Source: Desulfobacter hydrogenophilus (GTDB lineage: Bacteria; Desulfobacterota; Desulfobacteria; Desulfobacterales; Desulfobacteraceae). Taken from it: DNA of 64,000 bases. Made by a program: the position numbers and the translations under genes. Positions 44,691-51,930 of this stretch are shown piece by piece. The stretch is from the NCBI RefSeq assembly GCF_004319545.1, contig NZ_CP036313.1, forward strand, positions 1,003,501-1,067,500. The letters run 5' to 3'. The notes under the pieces are model-generated. The model did not search any database and was not told where the DNA came from. It saw nothing but the letters and a program-made list of their open reading frames with translations. Position 1 is the first letter of the stretch, and every line of letters begins with the position of its first letter.

Positions 44691-44890
44691 ACATTTAAAC
44701 AAATCAATACCATTTAAAAGGCAAGGCAGAACAACCTTGCCCAAACACCTTTAATTTGTTACGAAATAAACACAGCAACGAAGAACAGCTCTTGTAGTGA
44801 AAAATGAAAGACGAATGACCCAGGATATCAAACTGCCGGCAAAGAAGTGCCCAAAGTTACGATCTTGGCAATCCTTTTGGAGGGCATTAC

Positions 44891-45376
44891 ATGGACAATA
44901 AATCTTTCATAACCATTATTCTCATTCTAACTGCGGCCTCAACACTGCTTTGCGGCTGCTACCCGAAACGGGTCGGCCCCATTGGCCCTGAAGGGAAACA
45001 GCTGACCTGGGAAAAAATGAATTTGAGCCAGCGCAAGGCTCATATGCGCCAAAAGGTACTACCGGTTGCCGCCGATGTCTTCGGCACCTGGCAGCCGGAA
45101 CGGTTTGCCCAGGTAAATTGCAGCCTCTGCCATGTCCAGGGCGACACCCAGGGTATATATGATATGCCCACGACTGACCTGCCCCGGCTAAGCGGGGCCC
45201 TGCTTTTGGGGCCCGAATTCGAGAGGGCTCCGGAAACCACCCGGCTAAAACTCAACCGCCTGGTTCCCGAAATGTCAGCAGCCCTGGGCCTCAAGCCGTT
45301 CAGCATCATTACCCGCACAGGCTTTGGCTGTTATTCCTGCCATTTGGGACCAAAGGGTGCGATGTTTGGGAAGTAA
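44891..45376 (+). CDS. Diheme c-type cytochrome lipoprotein
   Basis: A 161-residue exported lipoprotein (hydrophobic N-terminus; lipobox LLCGC with the lipid cysteine near residue 23). Two heme c attachment motifs are visible, CSLCH (about residue 77) and CYSCH near the C-terminus (about residue 150). A conserved-looking ERFAQVNCSLCHVQG segment surrounds the first. Only two His residues lie in the CxxCH motifs, and Met residues could supply distal ligands. It may carry electrons at the periplasmic face of a membrane. No redox partner genes are adjacent. The start ATG follows TTTGGAGGGC, a clear ribosome-binding site. Confidence 0.8.
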   Translation: MDNKSFITIILILTAASTLLCGCYPKRVGPIGPEGKQLTWEKMNLSQRKAHMRQKVLPVAADVFGTWQPERFAQVNCSLCHVQGDTQGIYDMPTTDLPRLSGALLLGPEFERAPETTRLKLNRLVPEMSAALGLKPFSIITRTGFGCYSCHLGPKGAMFGK

Positions 45377-45687
45377 TGATAGTTCCGAGGACATTTTACT
45401 AAATCTTTAATTTTGTATCGACGTCCCCGGAATCTAAATTTTTTTTTGACATCCGAGCGGTAGTCAGGATATTCTCTAAATGCTTTAATTTTTATTTTTG
45501 GTCCGGTCTGTCTTAACGTGGTTGGATTCCATTCAAATCTTCAGGATGTATGTATAGCTATTGGAATAAAGGAGTCACAAATAAAAAACATACCCAATTT
45601 CGTTGAAATTGAAAGGTGACTGAAAGAATTAATACAGTAACGGCATTAATCAGCAGTATAGAATTTGTTTTATATGGGAGGAAGGTC
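45377..45687. other. AT-rich intergenic region
   Basis: No supported gene. On the minus strand a frame of about 69 codons without a start codon has a basic, protein-like composition (GPKIKIKAFREYPDYRSD). It may be chance or decay. A purine-rich GGGAGGAAGG at the right end is the ribosome-binding site of the HigA fragment. Confidence 0.35.
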
Positions 45688-45882
45688 ATGCCTACAAAAT
45701 CAAATTTACAGGGTACCACTGATGTTGGGAGGCGGTTGCCTCGAAATCGTCCGCCGACACATCCCGGAGAGATGGTTTTCGAAGAATTTGTCAAACCGCT
45801 GGGGTCCACACAAGCAGAACTCGCTCGTTGCCTGGGTGTTTCTTACCCTCGTCTGTTCAAAGATCAACGTTTTTTTGTTTAA
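45688..45882 (+). pseudogene. Truncated HigA-type (XRE) antitoxin
   Basis: The ATG at 45688 has a strong GGAGGAAGG ribosome-binding site. The product begins like HigA antitoxins: RPPTHPGEMVFEEFVKPLG, then helix-turn-helix residues STQAELARCLGVSYPRL. Right after the recognition helix the sequence degenerates (FKDQRFFV-stop), so the rest of the domain is lost. No HigB toxin is found on either side. This is a dead or minimal remnant of a toxin-antitoxin pair. Confidence 0.72.
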
Positions 45883-45970
45883 CCATTTTATGCACTTGGC
45901 TGGTGTTCCTCTGTGGTTCCATACACACCTGCAAGTGAGGACTACGTTATAGGGTTTAAGGTTTTGTAAA

Positions 45971-46002
45971 ACTTAACTTAAGTTAAGTTAAGTTAAGTTA
46001 AC
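45971..46002. repeat. TTAAG pentanucleotide tandem repeat upstream of uspA
   Basis: Six tandem units of five bases, the inner four TTAAG and the outer two TTAAC (acttaacttaagttaagt and onward), end about 36 bases before the uspA ATG. The array is self-complementary in part. Unit number changes would shift promoter spacing, so it could affect expression, or it may simply be slippage-prone DNA. Confidence 0.7.
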
Positions 46003-46037
46003 TATTTTTATTAGACATAAAATTTTAAGGATATCAA

Positions 46038-46433
46038 ATGTATAAAACTATTCTTTGCGCAATAGAGATCAGTGACGAGGGTACAAATGTACTTTCCAAA
46101 GCATATGAGCTTTCACAATTATATAATGCGAAGTTGTTTGTAACTCATGTCATTCCTTATACGATACTTCCAAAAGATTACCAAAAGGAACTAAAAGAAA
46201 ATGCTATACCTTCACTCGAATCAAAAGCGTCCTCTTTAGGGATACCTAAGAAAGATGCAACGGTAAAAGTTGGTAAACCCTACGAACAAATTTATTTGTT
46301 CGCAGAAAAGAAGAATGCAGATTTAATTATTCTTGGCACCCATTCCAAAAAAGGGATTAATGCCTTAATCGGCTCAACAGCAAATGGTGTGGCTAACTAT
46401 GCTAAATGTGACGTTTTATTAATTAGAATTTAA
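46038..46433 (+). CDS. Universal stress protein (UspA family)
   Basis: A 131-residue protein of the Usp family. It starts YKTILCAIEISDEG and has the ATP-binding signature near the end: IILGTHSKKGINALIGSTANGVA, matching G-x2-G-x9-G-S/T. It probably binds ATP. AT-rich compared with the core genes. A good AAGGAT ribosome-binding site precedes the ATG, and a perfect-stem terminator follows at 46490. Confidence 0.9.
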   Translation: MYKTILCAIEISDEGTNVLSKAYELSQLYNAKLFVTHVIPYTILPKDYQKELKENAIPSLESKASSLGIPKKDATVKVGKPYEQIYLFAEKKNADLIILGTHSKKGINALIGSTANGVANYAKCDVLLIRI

Positions 46434-46995
46434 TATTACTACATAAACCATATCAGAAATAGGGCAGAAATAGGGGACAGACCCCGATTAAAAGCGGTTA
46501 AGTTTTTTCTTAACCGCTTTTGTTTTTTGGGGCAGCAGGTGGGAACAGATTAAGATTGCCGCCGCTTTCCTTTAACGCCCGGCCTGGCGGAATAAATGCC
46601 ATTTTACATAATCTCGCGTTATCGGATAGCGCAACCTCTTTAATTTTATAACAAGCGCTCCGCGCGCAGGCAACGGAAGCCGCCTTTTTTCAATTCCCGG
46701 GGACGATATTTAATTAATGTCAATTGGATGGTTTCAGCCGTTCTTTTCTTTGGCCTGCATCAGACCTAACGTTACTTACCTGGGCAGTGCATCCCATGAT
46801 AAAGCTGCAACCACTGAACGCCGGGACGGCAGCCTGGTCACCCACACCAGGGACACCAGGGATATCGTGGCCGGAGTCCAAGATTATTGCCAAATTCAGG
46901 GAACACCTGACTTAATTTTAGAGTTTCGAATATTTTTATCTGGTGCCCCTCGAATTACCTGTTATATGACCAGTGTGTTGATGTAAAAAAAAGAG
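46434..46995. other. Intergenic region with REP-like motif and terminator
   Basis: Holds a copy of the GGGGACAGACCCCGATT motif (46473-46490), fused to a terminator, then about 450 bases without a credible gene. An 89-codon ORF at 46717-46986 has no ribosome-binding site or recognised domain. Another short frame there ends with SKIIAKFREHLT, which may be decayed transposon sequence. Confidence 0.4.
46490..46528 (+). terminator. Intrinsic terminator after uspA
   Basis: A perfect 13-bp stem (AAAAGCGGTTAAG with its complement CTTAACCGCTTTT) closed by a six-T loop and followed by GTTTTTT. It can work in both directions because A-runs flank the other side, so it may also end transcripts of the aldehyde dehydrogenase gene. 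Confidence 0.85.
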
Positions 46996-48423
46996 CTATC
47001 CTTGGGCAGGCTTAGCAACACTGACCACCTGAATGGTGGTGTAGGCCTTTAATCCTTCCAAGCCGAACTCGGTACCAATGCCCGAAAGCTTGACCCCACC
47101 GAAAGGGGCCATGGGGTGCAATTTGCCATGGGCGTTAATCCAGACGGTGCCTGCCTCCAGGCGCTGGGCCACCGCCTTTGCCTGCTGTACGTCATTGCCC
47201 CAGGCAGAGCCGCCCAGCCCCACGTCCACGGCGTTGGCCCGTTCAACGGCTTCGTCAATGGTGGTGTATTTAATGATCGGCAGTGCCGTGCCAAACTGCT
47301 CTTCTTTGACCAGATCCATGTCATCGGTTACATCGGCCACCAGGGTCAGGGGATAAAAATAACCATTGCCTGGCATGGGCTCCCCGCCACAAAGGACGCG
47401 TGCTCCTTTCTGCCTGGCATCATCAACATATTTCCGAATGATATCAAACTGGGCGGCATTGGCCAGGGGGCCTATCAAATTGGCCTCATCCATGCCGTCA
47501 CCCACAGGAATTTTACTCACATAGTCGGCAAATTTTTGACAAACTTCTTCATAATCGTCCTCGTGGACGAAAAGGCGCTTGAGACAGGCGCAGGTCTGGC
47601 CCGCATTAATGAAACACCCCCAGAACAGTGGTTCAAGCAGCGGCTCAATATCGGTTCCGGGCAAAACGATACCGGCGTCATTGCCGCCCAACTCAAGGGT
47701 CAAGGTTTTCAGGTTGCCGGCTGCCCGCTGCATGATGGTCTGCCCTACCTCGACAGATCCGGTAAAAACAATTTTATCAATGCCTTTATGGGCGGACATT
47801 ACATTGCCGATCTCGGAACTGCCGGCCACAACATTGAGAACGCCGGCAGGCAATATGTCATTAATCAACTCAACCAGGCGTAATGTTGAAAGCGGTGTAT
47901 AGGATGCCGGTTTAATGACAACCGTGCAGCCCACACGCAGGGCCGGCATGATATGCCAGACGGCAATCAGCAACGGCCAATTCCAGGGGGTGATGGATCC
48001 GACGACACCCACGGGTTTCCGGGTCAGTTCAATGGTGTCTTCCGGGTTATCATCGATCAGCTCATCTTCAAGTTTCAGCGAGGCCGTCACCTGGGTCCAG
48101 GCCATGCAGCCGCCCACTTCAAAATTTGCCCCGGGTCCAGATTGGGTCTTTCCCTGTTCAAGGGTAATCAGCTGTGAAAGCTCAGCCATATTTTTTTCAA
48201 TGACCCCTGCAATCTGCTGCAGGTATTCCACCCTTTTTTCATCGGCCAATGCCGACCAGGCGGGCAACGCCTTTCCGGCCGCAGCAACCGCCTGATCCAG
48301 CTGGTCGACACTGGCCTTGGGGCAGGCGGCAAACACCTCGCCCGTTGCCGGGTTAATTACGTCAAAGGTTTCCTTGGAAACAACTTTTTCACCATTAATT
48401 ACCAAAGCATACTCTGCCATCAT
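46996..48423 (-). CDS. NAD(P)-dependent aldehyde dehydrogenase
   Basis: A 475-residue soluble ALDH that oxidises aldehydes to acids. The conserved glutamate is in LTLELGGNDAGIV, the catalytic cysteine in NAGQTCACLKR, and the cofactor-binding loop in VFTGSVEVGQ and GSITPWNWPLL. The length and motifs match the betaine/aminobutyraldehyde/lactaldehyde type; the substrate is not determined. Two adjacent ATGs (MMAEYAL) follow AAAGGATCC. An IS200-type element sits only about 15-30 bases upstream, so its original promoter may have been displaced. Confidence 0.88.
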   Translation of the reverse strand: MMAEYALVINGEKVVSKETFDVINPATGEVFAACPKASVDQLDQAVAAAGKALPAWSALADEKRVEYLQQIAGVIEKNMAELSQLITLEQGKTQSGPGANFEVGGCMAWTQVTASLKLEDELIDDNPEDTIELTRKPVGVVGSITPWNWPLLIAVWHIMPALRVGCTVVIKPASYTPLSTLRLVELINDILPAGVLNVVAGSSEIGNVMSAHKGIDKIVFTGSVEVGQTIMQRAAGNLKTLTLELGGNDAGIVLPGTDIEPLLEPLFWGCFINAGQTCACLKRLFVHEDDYEEVCQKFADYVSKIPVGDGMDEANLIGPLANAAQFDIIRKYVDDARQKGARVLCGGEPMPGNGYFYPLTLVADVTDDMDLVKEEQFGTALPIIKYTTIDEAVERANAVDVGLGGSAWGNDVQQAKAVAQRLEAGTVWINAHGKLHPMAPFGGVKLSGIGTEFGLEGLKAYTTIQVVSVAKPAQG

Positions 48424-48436
48424 GGATCCTTTCGTT

Positions 48437-49020
48437 TGGGTTTATCGTTTATATCTCTAATTATTGAACAGATCTCTCTGTTCCGCTACTCTTTCTTTTT
48501 TCTCCTGATATTTCACATATTTTCGGATCATCTCGGAATCCAAACCTACTGTATCCACACAGTCACCTCGTGCCCAAAATTTGTTACCCCAATAGGATTT
48601 GACCTTCAAATTTTTGAATTTATTGAACACCCGAATAGCACTTCGGCCCTTTATGGTTCCGACATAATCTGATACCGAAACTTTAGGTGGTATCATCAGC
48701 AACACGTGAACGTGGTATAGACGGACATTTAACTCCACTATCTCACATCCTTTCTGGCTGGAGAATACCCTAATGCAGTTGCTGACCTCTGTTCCCACAG
48801 GTCCGGTCAATATTCTGTACCTATACTTTGGTACCCAAACAATGTGATATTGGCAATGCCATATCGTTTGTGATAGTTTTCGGAATCGACTCATTTGTTA
48901 CTCCTTGATCTTCGTTGTGGGGACAACTTGATCATTGAGTAACATTGAGTCGTACAGATGGCAAAGCCACTGCACTCTGACCTGGCCCATAGGGCCAGAA
49001 TTTCTACGTCAGATTAAAAT
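48437..49020 (-). mobile_element. IS200/IS605-family insertion sequence (tnpA only), approximate ends
   Basis: A single tnpA gene flanked by non-coding DNA with a candidate subterminal hairpin on its 5' side (CTGGCCC-ATA-GGGCCAG, about 48982-48998). IS200 elements have no terminal inverted repeats, so the exact ends cannot be fixed by eye. No tnpB is present, consistent with the IS200 group rather than IS605. Confidence 0.7.
48457..48894 (-). CDS. tnpA: IS200-type HUH transposase TnpA (Y1)
   Basis: A 145-residue single-strand transposase. It opens with the typical CQYHIVWVPKYRYRIL. The HUH metal-binding pair is HVHVL (His-x-His) in LYHVHVLLMIPP, and the catalytic tyrosine is in MIRKYVKYQEKKE. 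WGNKFWARGDCVDTVG is the family's middle motif. Length is normal, so the gene looks intact and could be active. Confidence 0.92.
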   Translation of the reverse strand: MSRFRKLSQTIWHCQYHIVWVPKYRYRILTGPVGTEVSNCIRVFSSQKGCEIVELNVRLYHVHVLLMIPPKVSVSDYVGTIKGRSAIRVFNKFKNLKVKSYWGNKFWARGDCVDTVGLDSEMIRKYVKYQEKKERVAEQRDLFNN

Positions 49021-49393
49021 TTCATCTTATGTAAAAGGTGGGACACACCCATAATTTTTTGCATAAAAGACTGCCTCCTGATATTTTTTTTAAGTTATCC
49101 CCACCTGCATTATCAGACCGCTTTTTCACATTAAACAATATTGATTTCAACCATATTTTTTATATTCTCATACAGAACCAATATCCAAAGCATACATACG
49201 CCCCTGTGACAGGGCCGCTTTTATCTTGCGCAAAGCCTGTGCCCAGTATTTATTGATTATCCAGGTACTTTCTGAGATATTATTTCTATTTGATTTACCA
49301 TATTGGTCATCAAATATTCCCGTGGTAGGTGGCCGGACCTATTAGAGGCCTGGCGTTTGCCACAAAATCTATTCTTTCAAAGGAGACCGGACA
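49021..49393. other. Intergenic region upstream of the carbonic anhydrase
   Basis: About 370 AT-rich bases between the IS200 element and the carbonic anhydrase gene. The ribosome-binding site AAAGGAGACC is at the end. A 72-codon ORF (49038-49256) shows no family. No other structure was recognised. Confidence 0.4.
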
Positions 49394-50176
49394 ATGATGA
49401 AAAAATTTTTGAAATCTGTTGTGACTGTTAGCTGTTTTTTGGCTCTAACCAGTGGCCCTGTTCTTGCCAGTGGCAGCAAAGCAGCCAAACCAAGTCCAGA
49501 TGAAGCAATCGCTATGCTGAAAGCAGGTAATGAACGTTTTGTAACTGGTAAAACAATCCAGCCCCATACTGATGCTGCCCGTCTTGCACTTGCCGGCAAA
49601 GAAGATCAGGGTGATCACGCCTATGCGACCGTAATCACCTGCTCTGACTCTAGGGTTCCGGTTGAAATTTTATTTGATGCCGGTGTTATGGATATTTTTG
49701 TTATTCGTGTTGCCGGTAATGTTCTGGATGTTGATGAGATCGGGTCTGTTGAATATGGCCTTGCCCATGTAAACACACCGGTATTTGTAGTACTTGGACA
49801 TACTCAATGTGGCGCAGTAACCGCAGTGACAAAAGCCGTCCAAGGCCACGGTCACCAATTGGAAAGAAATATTCCACCACTAGTTGATAACATCATTCCA
49901 GCAGTGAAAAAAGCGATGGCAGATAATCCAAACGCACATGGTGCTGATGTAATACCTTATGCAATTGAAGAAAATATCTGGCAGGGTATTGAGGATTTAT
50001 TCATGGCAAGCCCTGCTTCTCGCCAACTCGTGAACGCAGGGAAAGCCAAAGTTGTTGGCGCTATCTATGACGTCTCAAATGGAAAAATCGACTGGTTGCC
50101 TGAAGCAAAAACTACTGAAATCCTAAAAAAAGTTGAGGCGAATCCTAAAAGAGCCATGGAAGCAATGGCAGAATAA
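49394..50176 (+). CDS. Periplasmic beta-class carbonic anhydrase
   Basis: A 260-residue zinc enzyme that interconverts CO2 and bicarbonate. Residues 1-25 are a clear Sec signal peptide (SCFLALTSGPVLAS), so the enzyme is periplasmic, unlike the usual cytoplasmic Can. Zinc ligands are Cys83 (TCSDSR), His136 and Cys139 (GHTQCGA), with the Asp85/Arg87 dyad. The strong ribosome-binding site AAAGGAGACC precedes the ATG. It is monocistronic, with a long hairpin downstream. Confidence 0.93.
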   Translation: MMKKFLKSVVTVSCFLALTSGPVLASGSKAAKPSPDEAIAMLKAGNERFVTGKTIQPHTDAARLALAGKEDQGDHAYATVITCSDSRVPVEILFDAGVMDIFVIRVAGNVLDVDEIGSVEYGLAHVNTPVFVVLGHTQCGAVTAVTKAVQGHGHQLERNIPPLVDNIIPAVKKAMADNPNAHGADVIPYAIEENIWQGIEDLFMASPASRQLVNAGKAKVVGAIYDVSNGKIDWLPEAKTTEILKKVEANPKRAMEAMAE

Positions 50177-50228
50177 TTTTACATCAAAATTTAACAAGGA
50201 AATGCTCATCACTGCCGAATAATCGCAT

Positions 50229-50276
50229 GCACCGGAAGTAAAAAGCGCCCCTCTTTTCGCTTTTTACTTCCGGTGC
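50229..50276. terminator. Long perfect hairpin downstream of the carbonic anhydrase
   Basis: A 19-bp perfect stem (GCACCGGAAGTAAAAAGCG, complement ending at 50276) with a 10-base loop. There is no T-run directly after, so it is either a strong RNA 3'-end structure, a terminator using the internal A/T stretch, or a small palindromic element. Confidence 0.6.
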
Positions 50277-50346
50277 GGCGAGACGTTAAAATCGTCCACT
50301 TTCAAAAAGTTTATCAGGACTTCGAAGACCCCACAATATGACTATT

Positions 50347-50508
50347 AGGACCACAGATTAAAAAGCTTGAACGAAATAGCTTGTCTTTTGGCCCATCTAC
50401 TTCGTTGCATCAAAGGTCCAATAGGCCTGCTATTCAACCTTTAATGCGCCTTGTAGATGAACCAAAATTCGGCGTTATTTCTGCCCAACTTATTTAATCT
50501 GCGGTCCT
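50347..50508. repeat. MITE-like element, family A, copy 1
   Basis: About 162 bp with terminal inverted repeats (AGGACCACAGATTAAA on the left against TTTAATCTGCGGTCCT on the right). The interior has cttcgttgcatcaaagg and cgccttgtagatgaacc. Flanking TATT on both sides may be a short target duplication. A near-identical copy is at 54485-54650, and both flank the Zra-like gene group. No ORF. Confidence 0.8.
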
Positions 50509-50544
50509 TATTTAAGCCCAAATCAATTATTCGAGCCGCGACAA

Positions 50545-51930
50545 TTATGGGCTTGTCGGCAAAATCTTATCCAGGTCCAGATTATGCCGCTTAAGCTTAT
50601 TGTTCAACGTTGTTCTTGTAATGTTAAGTATCCTGGCCGCTTCGGTTTTGTTGCCCTTTGTCTGCTTAAGTGTCCCGATCAGGGCAATGCTTTCAATTTC
50701 ATTCAGGGTTTTTCCGCCCCCGGCAAGCTCATGCCGGGCTATATTTTCGGGTTCATAATCCTTTAACACGTTTGAGGGCAAATCTTTTTCACAAATATAC
50801 TGACCCAGACACAGAATAATAGCGCGTTCAATAATGTTTTCAAGTTCGCGCACGTTTCCCGGCCAGCCGTATTTGACCAAGGCATCCATGGCCATGGGGG
50901 TGAACCCTTTAATCTCTTTTTTATTCTCTTTTGTGTACCTGTTTAAAAATTTCTGGGCAAGCAGGGGGATGTCATCTGTTCTGTCCCGCAAAGGGGGAAC
51001 CTTCACATTAATGACATTAAGCCGATAAAACAGGTCCTGGCGAAAACTGCCCTTTTCCACCTCTTCTTCCAGATTTTTGTTGGTGGCCACAATGACACGT
51101 ACGTCAATGCTTGTGACCTGATCGCTGCCCACTTTCTGGATCTCTTTTTCCTGGAGGACTCTGAGCAGTTTTACCTGCATGGATAAGGGGATCTCACCGA
51201 TTTCATCAAGAAAAATTGTACCCTTATCCGCCGATATGAAAAGGCCGGCCCTTGGTTTATCCGCTCCGGTGAACGCCCCTTTTTCATGGCCGAACAATTC
51301 AGATTCCAGCAGGGTTTCACTCAACGCGGCACAATTCACAGAGATCAAAGGGCTCTCTTTTCGTTTGCTGTTTTTGTGAATGGCCTTTGCAAACAGCTCC
51401 TTACCAGTACCGCTCTCTCCTGAAATTAAAATGTTAGCATCTGTGGGGGCGGCAATTTTAGCCGTGTCAATAACCTCTCTTATGGCCGAACTTGTACCAA
51501 TAATCCCGGAAAAGGCTCCCTCGCCCAGCAGCTGTTCTTTAAGCCGGTTATTTTCCAGAGACAATTGCAGATGTTTGGTTACCCGCTCAATGGAGAGTTT
51601 TAGCTCCTCAAAATTCAAGGGCTTGGTCAAATAGTCATCCGCCCCCAGCCGCATGGCCTCAACCGCTTTATCCACCGAAGAGTATGCGGTCATAATAATG
51701 ACCGGTATGGCGGGGTTGAGGTGCTTTATCTCTTTGAGCGCTTCCATGCCACCGAGGTTGGCCATCCTGACATCCATGAGAACAAGATCATAGGGATTTT
51801 TTTGTACCTGTCGGATGGCATCGGCACCGTCTTTGACACATTCAATGGCGTAAGAAAGGCTTTTTAAAAGGGTTTCCAGCATTGACAGATGGGCTGTGTC
51901 ATCATCAACGATCAATAATCGGCCTTTCAT
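50545..51930 (-). CDS. zraR: Sigma-54-dependent response regulator, ZraR/NtrC type
   Basis: A 461-residue NtrC-family activator. It has a receiver domain (1-120, phosphoacceptor Asp in LVLMDVRM, Lys in YLTKPL), an AAA+ sigma-54 interaction domain (Walker A GESGTGKE, the GAFTGA loop that contacts sigma-54, Walker B TIFLDEIGE), and a C-terminal Fis-type HTH (NKTEAARILNITRTTLNNKLKRH). It overlaps the kinase gene by ATGA. The divergent gene encodes a ZraP-like protein behind a sigma-54 promoter and two palindromes that suit this regulator. The Zra name is by context and domain match. Confidence 0.85.
   Translation of the reverse strand: MKGRLLIVDDDTAHLSMLETLLKSLSYAIECVKDGADAIRQVQKNPYDLVLMDVRMANLGGMEALKEIKHLNPAIPVIIMTAYSSVDKAVEAMRLGADDYLTKPLNFEELKLSIERVTKHLQLSLENNRLKEQLLGEGAFSGIIGTSSAIREVIDTAKIAAPTDANILISGESGTGKELFAKAIHKNSKRKESPLISVNCAALSETLLESELFGHEKGAFTGADKPRAGLFISADKGTIFLDEIGEIPLSMQVKLLRVLQEKEIQKVGSDQVTSIDVRVIVATNKNLEEEVEKGSFRQDLFYRLNVINVKVPPLRDRTDDIPLLAQKFLNRYTKENKKEIKGFTPMAMDALVKYGWPGNVRELENIIERAIILCLGQYICEKDLPSNVLKDYEPENIARHELAGGGKTLNEIESIALIGTLKQTKGNKTEAARILNITRTTLNNKLKRHNLDLDKILPTSP

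Noticed and set aside
45971..46002. TTAAG repeats as a CRISPR-like array
   Set aside because: Units are five bases with no spacers and no cas genes in the window.
46717..46986. 89-codon plus-strand ORF before the ALDH gene
   Set aside because: No ribosome-binding site and no recognised domain; overlapping frames look equally coding, consistent with decayed DNA.
47116..47883. 255-codon ORF antisense to the aldehyde dehydrogenase
   Set aside because: Lies wholly within the well-supported ALDH gene on the other strand and shows no domain or start signal.
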